From: Cenococcum geophilum 1.58
Lineage: Eukaryota; Ascomycota; Dothideomycetes; Gloniales; Gloniaceae
DNA length: 64,000 nucleotides
Assembly (NCBI GenBank): GCA_001692895.1
Contig: KV748177.1
Span: 1,116,001-1,180,000, forward strand
Direction of reading: 5' to 3'
Each line of letters begins with the position of its first letter. Position 1 is the first letter of the stretch. The position numbers and the translations under genes were made by a program. Shown here piece by piece: positions 45,600 through 55,765 of this stretch. Below the pieces are notes generated by a model that saw only the letters and a list, made by a program, of their open reading frames with translations, searched no databases and was not told the origin of the DNA.

Positions 45600-45819
45600 C
45601 TTTATAATATGTAGTGATGTTAATAGAGATATTAATGAAAGGGAAGGTGCAATACTAAGATATTTTGATGTTCGTAATATTTTGATGTTCGTTATGTGGA
45701 TTCTGCCATAACTTACCGCGCGCGGTTTTGATTCCAACTAATTAGAAGCTGGCTTGGCGGGGGTTTGAAATCCAGGACCCGAAAGTAATAGACCACTCGT
45801 AAACTCGGGTCAATAAGAC

Positions 45820-46500
45820 TCTCTGCGTATTAGGCGCGAAGGCGACGATGTGTAAGGTAATTTTTAGATAGAAGGAGTTCTAAATGGTTAAAAGTAGCCA
45901 CAGCACACGACTAATATAGAATTATAGTAAACATCTACGTGTGCGCATAGTTATAGTCGCTTGATGTTAAAGTACCCCTCATATTTTGCGGCACGGTGGG
46001 TTTTGTGCAACCCAGGGACGGACGTTAATGGATGTTCCAGCGAGGGTAATGGGTGTGCGAGTGCTGGGGGCCGTAACCAATAGTCGCCATCGGACGACGA
46101 GCGCTTACTGGCGTACAGAAGGCAGAAAAAGCCATGAAAGTAGATATTTCGCCAACTTCCTCAGAGAACCCGGGTGCAGTACGTACACGCTATCACATAT
46201 TGCGAGGGAAAGTAGAGAAGGCCTCCACCTGAGCCGGACAGTCCACAGCTCAGAGCTCTCTTCCCGTCAATCAACCAGCTGTCGGCACAGTAGTAAGGAG
46301 CGGAATATGGTTAATAATAATAGAGATGGAAAGATCGATAAGGACGAAGTTGGTACTAACGACCTAACTTCCTCGCCGGTAGGAGCGGCTGCCGCGATTC
46401 AACAGGCAGACCTCATCAATTCACAGGAAAAAGGAGTCGCCGATTCATCGAACTTTCTCACACCGTCAATGACATAAGATTCTTGCCAAGTTTTATTATT
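45820..46500 (+). other. Gene-like dispersed repeat, copy B
   Basis: A mosaic of text found elsewhere in the window. 45828-45890 matches 23300-23360, 45830-46030 matches 22530-22300 inverted, and 46245-46450 matches 19085-19270 directly. A + strand open frame of 163 codons runs 45986-46477 and includes the MVNNNRDGKIDKDE segment equivalent to MINSNGGEEIHKD at 19156. Function unknown. It may be a decayed host gene family or cargo of a transposon. Confidence 0.45.
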
Positions 46501-46700
46501 ACTTTGCCGTGTCCACTCCAACTTCAATCGTCGTCGTGCATTCTCTGAACTAGAGGGTCATCATTCACTAACTCCGGCCAGAATGCTTAGACTGGGGACC
46601 TAGGAGTCGAGATGAGCGCTCTGTCGAAAACATTACCCGGGTTGAAGAGTAAGAACTTGAAGCTCCGTCTCACTGGAAATTGCGAAGTCGCAAGGGAAGT

Positions 46701-47855
46701 CAGTGTGTCCAAGAGTCAGCGTCGCTGCCAGCGTCGCTGCCAAGAGGCTGATAACGTAAGCAGTCAGCGAGCTTAGAGAGTTGTGACAGTCAGTCAGCTA
46801 TAAGACTGCAGCTAGCTGACAGCTCGCTGCTTTAGTGGTAAGATTTGGTGGTAAGTTAAAGCTTTCGGTAGAAGTTAAGGATATTCAAATCTTCGACTGA
46901 GATTATACGCCAAGCCATAAGAAACCCATGGGAATCTCTCGCTTAGCCATAGTAAATAAAGCATTTTCCTCAATATCTCCATTACGCGCCGTACACCCGT
47001 TCTCCTATGCCAAAATTTACCATTTTATCACCTATGTAAAATGCGACGTATATTACATTTCACGCATTAGCCAGGCAGTAGAGCTTCTTCCTTATTAAAT
47101 CCATAATCTATGCGTTACTCAACTCCTTTAGCACCACGTAGGGTTCGTGGATCAACTCCCTAATCCTCTTAACTAGTGGCTTAAAACCAGTTAAATCCTT
47201 TATCCAACGCCTGTTAAGATTGCTCTTAATATGTTCTCTATACCGGCGATAAGCTCTACATGCGAACGAGCCTTTAGTTAAACTAAAAAGATTGTTACCG
47301 ATGAGCGTAATAGACTATTAGCCGACACGATTGAAGCAGGTTAATGCCAGAAGTGGTGGTTAATTAAAGGCCTTTTATCAAGCAGTTTAATCGACTGTAT
47401 TAACTCTAATGGAGCTTAAATGTTAATTTTACTGGCTATAAGCCAACTACAGAGGCAGAAAAGCCAGCTTGGTAAGGTAGACTTAACAGAGCTTTGTATT
47501 TAATTAAATCTAATATAGAAATAGAGCCTCCGGAGCCCTCACCACCAACCGTTCTACCTACCTTTTAAGCCTCTGCGGGTGCAGGACAAATTTAGCTATG
47601 TTTAGATACTGTATTGGGTGAATTAGGGCTAAATTTTAATCGGACAATGTTAATATTGTATATAGAGAGGTGCTGCTAAAATATGAAATAAAACACCATA
47701 AAGTCTATACAAATTTCCTAATTGGGACAGCTAGCTGACAGCTTGACAGTCAGCGTACGTCATCCAACAGCCAGCGGACAGCGAGCGATCCAATTGACGC
47801 AGTCAGTCAGCTATTTTGCTCAAGCTCGCGGCTAGGCTGACTGTTGGACACACTG
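46701..47855 (+). mobile_element. Internally deleted hAT transposon, copy 1
   Basis: 1155 bp. Terminal inverted repeats CAGTGTGTCCAAGAGTCAGC / complement of GGCTGACTGTTGGACACACTG; flanked on both sides by AAGGGAAGT, an 8-9 bp target duplication as expected for hAT. Subterminal AGCTGAC/GTCAGC repeats are dense at both ends. In the interior (about 47,230-47,400, + strand) the hAT C-terminal dimerisation region is readable (CERAFS, then KIVTDERNRLLADTIEAG) with stops between. The rest of the transposase is missing or unreadable. Confidence 0.88.
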
Positions 47856-47966
47856 AAGGGAAGTATAAGGAGTCCGAGATCATATGCTCACAACCAAATG
47901 AAATCGCTCACATTATATAGGTAACTATCTAAGCATTTACTCCTGGTTACCTTGTCGAAGTTTCTG

Positions 47967-49730
47967 CTAATCTAGCATCATTCTAGGTGGTGCACTCGGA
48001 ACGCCATTTGGCGAGGCCGGATTCCCCTTTGGCTTAGGTGAGATATCGTAGTACTGGCACATGATATTCGCACCTCCTCCGGCTTTCTTATCATCGCCTG
48101 CAGATGAATGTTAGTCTACTCTCGAATCTCCGGTTCCGAGGTGGACTTACATTGGTTAACGATATAGGTAAGAGCAGTGACACAGTCATTTTCGACCATC
48201 TTTATGCCGGCACCTGTGCATGCATCGTCCATGTATGCGTATATCTGGATTCTACCACCATCTACATCATAATTGGCTATAACTGCGTTGGAGAATCCGC
48301 CGCCGACTGGACGGTGTCGAAGCCAGTTGTCGCCATTGTTCATCTTGTCGCGACAGAACGTTTTACCGTTGTCTATAGCCACATCCTTTACTAGCGATCG
48401 ATCCCCTTTATCGTTGCATTTATAGTTCGCGGGTGTCGCTTGTGGAGGCGGAGTCGATGATGCAGGTGGAGGCGGAGGCTTCCAGTCGGTAGCCGTGCTG
48501 AGGGCCTTCTTCACGTCCACGACTTCTTTGTAAGGATAGGTATGGCGATCGGGAAATGCATAGCACTGGCAACCCGCGTATTGATAATTCTTGTCTTTGA
48601 TCTGCAGTCTAGGTCAATGAGGGGCACGGCAGCGTCGTATGGCGGACTCACCCCATTGCACTTACCCTCACCGAGACCGATGGGGATGAATAGCACGGTT
48701 TCCCTCCCACCACATTCATCGCAAAACGGCCAATGCTCTACCGCCTCGGGGCAATCTCGATTGCAGTCGCATCCTTTATTATCCGCGGTACATTCATTGT
48801 ACTGGTCGCCTTTGCACTTATCGTCGTCGCATTTCGGCTTCTGATCTCTAGAGGGGCATTTATCTTCTTCGCAAGGACAGCTGGCGAACGCTTTCGTGCA
48901 CACCTCGTTTGTCCCTGCGCATAAGGTACACGGTAGTTCCTCCGTTTTGGGGCAGTTCTTCGAATTAGAGTCTCCGCCTCCCCCGAATGAAGATGAAAGC
49001 GCGCTTGTCATGCCGCTCAGAAGTTTGAAGACCGGCTCTAGACCGAATTTGTAAGCGGCTAATGCGATCGAGGTAATCGAGAGAACCCTTGCGTCGGTAA
49101 TGAAATTGATAACGGAGGCGATATCTGATGCAGTGACAGTTGCGGTCGGAATATCACGAACCCAGTCTAACAGACCGCCTGGTTGTAGCTCTTGCGCGAC
49201 CCGTTGGGCGAATGTTTGGGCTCGACTCTGACACACCTGCCGTTTCCTTGCTCCGCAGGGTGTGGATTCGACGTCCTTTGCGATCTTATTCAGGACCTCG
49301 AGGAATTTGGGCGATAAACCGAAGGCTACGTCGCCGGGTTGGTAGCCTGATGCCGCGGCCGTCGCTGTACTGGCCACGATAGCGGCCGGGATGGTTGTCG
49401 TCGAAACCTTGCTTGCCGAATCCGTTGTCGTGTATGGAAGGTCGGTCAAGTACTCCGTGTTGACTCCAATCCACTGATTTGCTGGTTAGTTGCGTTCATT
49501 GACGAGGCATCGGGGAGTCGAACCTTAGTCGTGGACGGCTCTTGATCCCAGTACTCCGTATGCGCGTGCGGTGCATGATATGATTCTAGAGGATACATAG
49601 ACACAGGATTGACGCCTATTTGCCCCGAGGAGGTCGGCACGATGGCTTTGTTTATGGGCGTTGCTGTGATGGCTTGGGCCGACACTAAGCTCGCCCATCC
49701 TAGCATCAAGGACACTAACTTCGAACGCAT
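47967..49730 (-). CDS. Secreted multidomain Cys-rich protein of unknown function, paralogue 1
   Basis: Exons (- strand): 49524-49730, 48652-49473, 48151-48601, 47967-48097, giving 536 codons plus stop. Signal peptide MRSKLVSLMLGWASLVSAQA. A short conserved N-terminal module follows (IVPTSSGQIGVNPV ... TTK|WIGVNTEYLT, with intron 1 exactly between TTK and WIGVN). Next are a Thr/Ala-rich linker, a helical region, a Cys-dense segment with about 20 Cys (CPKTEELPCTLC through CDECGG), a Pro-rich linker (KPPPPPASSTPPPQATP) and a C-terminal domain (FCRDKMNNGD ... MVENDCVTALTYIVNQC). The paralogue at 59324-61526 shares the N-terminal module, the intron position, the SPGDV/QPGDV step and the C-terminal domain. 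Function is not known to me; an extracellular or wall role is inferred. Confidence 0.8.
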
Positions 49731-49824
49731 TTTCTATTCGTGATAAGGAAAGATAAAGAAAGTATCTTAAAGATCCAAGTCTAATCCCCCTGACAGCAAA
49801 CACATAAGATGATTCCGATTCCTA

Positions 49825-49975
49825 CGGTTTTATTGCTTCGCCGTGCCTGGGTTTGCCCGATCCTGTGCCGCCTGCGGTTTTATTGCTTCGCCATGCCTAG
49901 GTTTGCCCGATCCTGTGCCGCCTGCGGTTTTATTGCTTCGCCATGCCTGGGTTTGCCCGATCCTATGCCGCATGG
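49825..49975. repeat. Three tandem 50-bp repeats
   Basis: Period exactly 50 bp at 49825, 49875 and 49925 (CGGTTTTATTGCTTCGCCAT then GCCTGGGTTTGCCCGATCCT). Located in the 5' flank of the - strand secreted-protein gene, about 95 bp upstream of its start codon, so it could contain duplicated promoter sites. Confidence 0.9.
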
Positions 49976-50050
49976 CATGTCGCAGAGGACTAAACGCCAC
50001 GTTGGGCTGTTTTGCGGCCGGGTAAGCTGATGGATGGATGGCTTGACTCT

Positions 50051-50953
50051 GTTCGGACCAGACTTGCTATTAAGCAAGCAAGCCAAGCCGGAATGCATTA
50101 GCTTGCTGGCTTGAAACTTTCCGTACTTGAATCCGGCTTGCTTGGCTTGCTTGAAGGCTTGTTTGGTTTTATAGAAATTTTGGAGTTACATACAAAATCA
50201 AGCCTCCGAGCCACCGATTTGGCCAAAAAGCTCCTCCGCAACCCCGATTTATAGTCATTGTAATATAAGATAGCATAGAGATAACGTAATAAGGAAGTTC
50301 ATGTGGCCGAGGGCATCTATCGCAAGGCTTGGCATGGTAGTGAGGAAGGTTTCGGTAGAAAGGCTTCAGTAGGAAGATCCTGCTGTTAACTCCAACGGTT
50401 AGCTACTAGTTATACTAATCCCGGTAAACTTATTACCTCATATACTAGATCCTTTGAAGCCCATTCTTAAATAGCTACAATTGCACTATAAGGCAGCAAT
50501 GATATTAGGGCAAAGCTTCGAGAGACGCGGCTCTAGTAGATTATCAGCTTCACTAAACACCCGTTCGCAGTTGTTGCTTATAGCCGGTATAGTCAATATA
50601 TCAAGAGCCATCTGTATGAGCTTTAGCTGGGTCGTTCGCTCCTGCCACTAGTAGGGTATGGGGTCGTTCGCCAGTGGGTAATCGTCTGGTAGTGGCGGCA
50701 GGGTCTTCCAAGCTTCGTATTCGTCTGACGCGTCGATAGATGAGCCACGCGGCTGGTGTGGTTACCTAAATAGTCCTGTTTGCTCCATTTGCATACTCAG
50801 AAATATCTAAAATCGTCAACTACAACATTAAAAATATATATATATATTTCCTATCAAGCGGGCAAGCAAGCAAGCAAGCAGGCCCTTTTTTGGCTTGTTG
50901 GCTTGCCCAAATCAGGTCCTTTGGCTTTGCTTAATAGCAAGTCTGGTTCAGAC
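50051..50953 (-). mobile_element. Internally deleted hAT transposon, copy 2 (different family)
   Basis: Element 50059-50945 (887 bp) with inverted ends CAGACTTGCTATTAAGCAAG / complement of GCTTAATAGCAAGTCTG. Flanked by 8-bp near-duplicates GTTCGGAC and GTTCAGAC. Subterminal GCTTGCTTGGCTTGC-type repeats on both sides. On the - strand at about 50,500-50,680 the hAT dimerisation region is readable (LTIPAISNNCERVFSEADNL). The rest of the transposase is lost. Confidence 0.86.
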
Positions 50954-51380
50954 GACGTCGTATGGGCGTAGGTGTGGGACCACGGTATTGAAAACATTGG
51001 TTACCGTATTAACTCGTATGCAGTCTGGTGAGGAAAGTTTCGGATGGAGAACGATTGGGAGCTTCTTGGTAGGTAAGCTCTGACCTCGAAGGTCTTCTGC
51101 AAGCGAGGTGAAGTTTTGTTCGACTGATTGAAATCCTTTCTGAAGTTTCGTCACCCGGCTAGTAGTTACTGTAGTTGCAGGGGAAAGTTTACATGTCTTG
51201 TTGAACATATTTTAGCTGCCCAACAGCAGCAGCACATTGCTATTGGTGCAATGGTCCGGTTAACGCTACGTCAAATTCTGGGTGTGAACCATCTAGGTAA
51301 AAGTTACCTCTACAAGAGCAGTAAGCTACCTGTTAATAGACCAAACCCAGCTAGATCTAACCCATTAGAAACCCGATTTA
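50954..51380. other. Spacer between hAT element and minisatellite
   Basis: Short open frames on both strands at 50,948-51,208 and 51,128-51,415 have no recognisable protein character. No gene supported. Confidence 0.3.
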
Positions 51381-51720
51381 TGGTAGATGTAGAGCTCCAT
51401 GTAGAGCTTCGGTAGAGCTCCGTGCAGAGCTTCGGTAGAGCTCCACACGGCGCGTGCTGTATTTAACCGAGAGTCTGCTAATCTATAATAGTTCTAGCTT
51501 AAAGCTAGACTTCACAATTAATTTCCCTAGCTGCCAAAGTTTTACTAGAGTTCTGCAAGGAGCTCTGCTAAAGGCCCTGCCAGAAGCTCTACCAGAGGCT
51601 CTCTACGAAGCTCTCTTAAAGCTCTGCACGGAGCTCTGCCAAGACCCCGCATAGAGCTCTACCGAAGCTCTGCACGGAGCTCTATCGAAGCTCTACATGG
51701 AGCTCTCTCTTTACTCCCCC
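51381..51720. repeat. GAGCTC/GAGCTT 12-bp-type minisatellite, distant copy
   Basis: GTAGAGCTCCGTGCAGAGCT-type units at 51381-51445 and, in inverted sense, CTCTGCACGGAGCTCTGCC-type units at 51560-51715. The motif is the same as the arrays at 20.46-21.44 kb, but here two short blocks face each other in opposite orientation. Confidence 0.75.
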
Positions 51721-52466
51721 CTCTACTCCTCCCTCTATTCGTGGCTCTACTCGTGGCTCTACTCGTGGCTCTCTGCTCGTGGCTCTGCCCGTGTCTCTAC
51801 CCGTGTCTCCTTGCGTCTCCTTGTGCGTTTTTTTGCACGTCTTATAGGGGGTTAGGTAGAGAGGTGTAGAGACAGACATAGACACAAAGATGTAAAGACG
51901 CCGGGATATAAAGGCGTAGAGGCGCAGAGGTACCTCTAGGGGTAGGCCGTGCTAAATTAAGCTACAACTCTAAAAATAAGCTCTAAGCCACTAATTTTGC
52001 ACCAGCAGAATAAAACTTGGCAGAAGATTTGGACAGTAAAGTTACTGCCAAGAGTTACCACTCGGATCCTGTCCGGATTTTGATCGTGAAGATGAGGACC
52101 CAACCCTTACCTCAGCTACTCCGTACTCCAATCCGACGCCAATTAGAATCAGATTTAAAAGATATACAGTCAGAACCCACAGCTTCTTTGAGACGGAAAA
52201 ACTGCTTGCATGATATATCACACTTTGAAAAGTTTTGCCTTAAAGTAAAAATGTACGGTAAGCTAGAGACCTAGTCTACATTTAATTTTTTGCTTTCCGT
52301 CGGCACACACAACATCTTATAGATAAAGGCTGAAAAAACTTTCTTCATTTCCACACCTCACTTTCCACATCTCTGCACCCCCCTATCGTGGCTTCGAGGC
52401 GCGCCTCGTCCAAGTTTTCGAAGCAAGTCGTGGCTATTCAAATTTCTGGAAGAGGAGGCTAACAAG
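51721..52466. other. Spacer with TCGTGGCTCTAC repeats
   Basis: 51730-51820 holds degenerate 12-bp units (CTCGTGGCTCTA / CCGTGTCTC). A + strand frame at 52017-52274 has 85 codons with no known resemblance. The last ~150 bp are presumed promoter of the F-box-like gene. Confidence 0.4.
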
Positions 52467-53398
52467 ATGTTAGAAGTATACTTCAAGATGGCGTCAGAGA
52501 ATGTCAGTGAAATCCGTGGAACGAAGCGTGGTGACTGCGGTAGTGTTAGCGCTGGTGGTAATAAGGTCCGACGGGTTCGACGACGAGTTCAACGCGGTGA
52601 TCAGGTAAGCGGACTCTTTTAACGATGTTGCCATGTCGCTAACCAAATTAGGAGCGTATAACGTCAGTGTTCATGCGCCTTCCTCTTGAGCTTCGCCGAA
52701 AGATTTACAAGCTGGTCCTCGCCGAGACGTTTGATCCTTTACGTTGCAGTTATAAGGTTGTAGAACTCGAAGATCTATTCGTGGTAAATATCTGCAATAG
52801 ATACCGCGACCTGCGTCAACTTCTCCTGAACCGTCAAGTTGGCTATGAAGCTCTTGAAATCATTCTCGCACGCAATAAGGTCTTATTCTATAACTACCTC
52901 ACCACGACTTCGGACCGCAAGCTACGACACCCGGAATACCAGCCAAAACTCATGCCATTCGACGTCATCCGAAAACTCGAACTTAAAATGTGTAGCGACC
53001 ACCGTACCACTCTAGGTTTCCTCGAGCTGTGTACAAATTTGCAATATCTCAAGCTTCATTTCGATATTCGCTTTGAATCCGCGCTATTCATAGGCGTGAC
53101 GTTTCCAATATATCAAAGAAGGGCGGAAGAGTTGAAGATGGCAAGGGACATTTCTCAGAAGTGGATGCTGTTCTTCGATCTTCAGTCGCTTATAAAGGCG
53201 ACCGCTCTTCAGACTTTGAATATTTCGCTCAGAACACCATACATTCGTGGATTTAGCGAGCTTATAAATGGCAGGGTTATCAAAGATGTTATTAAGCGGA
53301 TTAAAAAGATCCTACCCTCCTCGGTACAATTTCCAGGAGAGAAGCGGGTAGGGGGGACTTCTTTTGACCGCAGCGAGTTCTATAGATATATAGCTTGA
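52467..53398 (+). CDS. F-box-like (2EXR/DUF7730-type) protein
   Basis: Exons 52467-52604 and 52652-53398, giving 294 codons plus stop; the 47-nt intron (GTAAGC...AAATTAG) keeps GDQ|ERITSVFMRLPLE in frame. A basic N terminus (NKVRRVRRRVQRG) precedes the LPLELRRKIYKLVLAETFDP motif, the helix typical of fungal F-box-like domains. Leu-rich text with QLLLNRQVGYEALEIIL and LELCTNLQYLKLHFDIR follows. These fungal families are numerous, variable and mostly uncharacterised; adaptor function in SCF-type ligases is inference. A second ATG at 52488 (MASEN) is an alternative start. Confidence 0.75.
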
Positions 53399-54437
53399 TG
53401 GAGAAAGTGGCGGTGTTACCTAGAGATAACAAGAATAAGCGATAGCAGAATGGTAGATATCCAGATAGCCTAACAGAGAGACTTATAATCATTAATAACT
53501 GTAACCGTTATTTCCTTGCTATACTATAACTTTCCTCTCTTGAACGACAGTCTAAAGCACTATTTTTAGTATTCCTGGCTAACGGCCGCCTTACTGGCCG
53601 ACTGCTGCTCGCCGAAGCTCTAATGCTGATTTAAATGTTATTTCGTTATTAATTCTTAATTCGGTTAATATTCCAAAGGGTAACTATAAAGAAGCAGTGT
53701 TAAAAGTATCGTAGTTCCCAACGTTCAGCGCCGATTAGAGATGGAATTTTGTAAGAAACGTCCGACCAAGTTGCTGCCCAGAGATATCTCCAACTACCAC
53801 GCACCATTTGCTGTTTCCACACGCTGTCCTTAAAGCAAATAACGAAAAATAAGGCACGAATTATAGAGTCTGTCTCGTATCAAAACATCTTCCTGTAATC
53901 TTCCTACTATACTTACGATATACTAACGATAAACTAACTCGGATCAATAGGAACTCGAGGAAAGACTACTCGCCAGTGAGAAGATGACAGAAAAGGGTAA
54001 AATAGACGAGTGAACTGACATCAGAAATTCGCGGTGCGTAGAAAAGCGTGTAACAAAACCCAATCTCGTTTTCAAAAAGCGCACAAACAGGTTTGGGAAA
54101 CGACCCTAGAGTAAAAACCCGTATGTATTTACTACCTACTCACACCCTTCCTCCAACCCAACCCAGCCAGCACACGCCCAAAACCCCAGCAACGCACCTA
54201 CTCCAGCTCAAGCCTACCCTCTAAACCCCAACCTCCTCCTCCTCCTCCCACCCACCAGCCACACTCCCAATATCAACCCTCCCTATCTTCTCACTCAAAG
54301 TCCCAAGTTATCCCCCTTCCCTCATCCAACGGTATCTTTGCCGGAACGGGAGGCGGCGGCAGCGCCCCTCCCACCCGTGCCCGGGCTATCGCGCCATGGC
54401 TGCGTGTCATCGGGAAAGGCGGATAGAGAGTGGGGTC

Positions 54438-54476
54438 TTGGGGGCGGGGGCGGGGGCGGGGGCGGGGGCGGAGTAT
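54438..54476 (+). repeat. (GGGGGC)n G-quadruplex-type tract
   Basis: GGGGGCGGGGGCGGGGGCGG-type run with five or more G-tracts on the + strand, inside an otherwise ordinary spacer. It is a candidate G4 and assembly-sensitive. Confidence 0.85.
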
Positions 54477-55229
54477 GTTCTTAGCCACGGCGTGGTGGGT
54501 GTTGTGTCTAGGGAAGAGCGCGGGGCGGCGAGGGGGCCAGGTGCCGGGGCTGGCGAAGGGATATGGTTGGGTAGGTTTCTGGCTTGGTGTGTTTGTGGAT
54601 GGGGTGGTGTCGTGGAAAGGGCGGGCGCCGTTCAGCCGTGACGTTGCTTTCTAATTTGTGAATGAAGTCGGCGTGTTCGATTACGCGATCCGTTCTGCAC
54701 ACTGTGAGTCGAGAAGAGGAGGTGCTCGATCAGTCCATACGAACATACTTATCCGGTTGCAGTTCATTGCACTCGTTATTCAGTTGATGCTGCTTATAGA
54801 AACTAGCATCAGTATACCAAACCCGCACTAGTATTGTGGAAAACTGTACCTGCTTCGCTTAAGGCCTTTCTCCCACACCGCCATTGGAAGTTTCTGCGGC
54901 GTAGTCATTTGCTTGGGAGTGAGACACGATAGGTGTAATGGAGTGCTAGAAAAGCGCTGTCCGCTGTCTGATACCATTTTTGTTGAGAGCCTTTCAATCG
55001 CTCATCACGTGCGTCGTCGTTCATGTCTGAATCCATTGTAGTTAATGGCCTGGTGGACGGAGCAAGGCAGAGAGAGCTGAGCCTAGGTAGGCTCTGTGGC
55101 GAGTGCTTGGCAGAGAGTTGCTAGGCAATTTTAGTCGAGCCTCTCTTAGAGCTAGAACTACCTAGGTAGCTCCCCAAAGAGCTAAAACAAGCTCTACTCC
55201 GCTAGCTTATCTCAGTAAGCGTTTCAGAC

Positions 55230-55335
55230 GGCAACCGAGATAGGCAAATTCCCTAGTACCTAAATAGAATAGCTTTATAAAACCCCCGCTAGCGTTATAT
55301 AACCCCTGTATTTTAGCATTGCTGTCTCGGTTGCC
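55230..55335. repeat. Small inverted-repeat element
   Basis: 106 bp between GGCAACCGAGA (55230-55240) and TCTCGGTTGCC (55325-55335). AT-rich interior. Possibly a MITE relic; no target duplication seen. Confidence 0.5.
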
Positions 55336-55765
55336 CTTTAGTGCGAAAATATAGGAGGGTCAACTATCAACAGAACGCGACGCTACTAAAGAGCAATATA
55401 TCTCCACTAGTTGGCTAGTTAACCACTTTCAAAGGTAATCGATTATATTTTAAGGGCCGCTTTATTTATCTATGTACTTATTTATGCATTTTAGCTAATA
55501 TAAAGTTCTAAAATTACGGGTCGAAATTTCTTAATGCGCCTTTTTGGGTCGACTGCTTATCTGTACGCTATGCGATCCCCACTATCATCGTAATCAGTGT
55601 AATCGCTCGATCTGCTGCTCAAATACCCCTAAAGGCATACGATTACTAGTTCCCCTATGGACCATCTTCCAGGCATCAGCCAGCCTTGGCGGCCCATACG
55701 AGTTCCGTACCTTGAAGGTCCAGTATTTGAAAAGGAGGAAGGATTCCTGGACTTCCCAAAACGTC

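Larger units (their letters stand above)
32173..45813 (-). mobile_element. Large decayed Helitron, Helitron2/Helentron type, host to an LTR element
   Basis: Bounded by a 13-bp inverted repeat: TTGACCCGAGTTT at 32196-32208 and its complement at 45801-45813. At the low-coordinate end an 18-bp perfect palindrome TAGTTGGGGCCCCAACTA (32173-32190) lies just outside the repeat, as a 3'-terminal hairpin would on the - strand. Coding parts (- strand) run from an N-terminal start at 45599 (MADPTVIKY...) through the Helitron N-terminal region, the Rep region and a PIF1 helicase. The element is AT-rich with many stops. About 13.6 kb in all, or about 7.5 kb without the inserted retroelement. Fungal Helitron2/Helentron elements are known to have short asymmetric terminal inverted repeats and a hairpin rather than the 5'-TC/3'-CTRR ends; this fits. 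The exact outer borders are uncertain by a few bp. Confidence 0.75.
53399..55543. other. Long gene-poor spacer
   Basis: No convincing gene. 54,140-54,250 is C/T-rich (CCTCCTCC runs). 54,440-54,475 is a run of (GGGGGC) units able to form a G-quadruplex. The open frames around 54,290-54,700 are products of this low-complexity GC-rich text. A hairpin element lies at 55,230-55,335. Confidence 0.4.

Noticed and set aside
45700-45790. tRNA-like B-box text (GGTTTGAAATCC) near the Helitron 5' end
   Set aside because: No A box or cloverleaf arms could be paired at the right distance.
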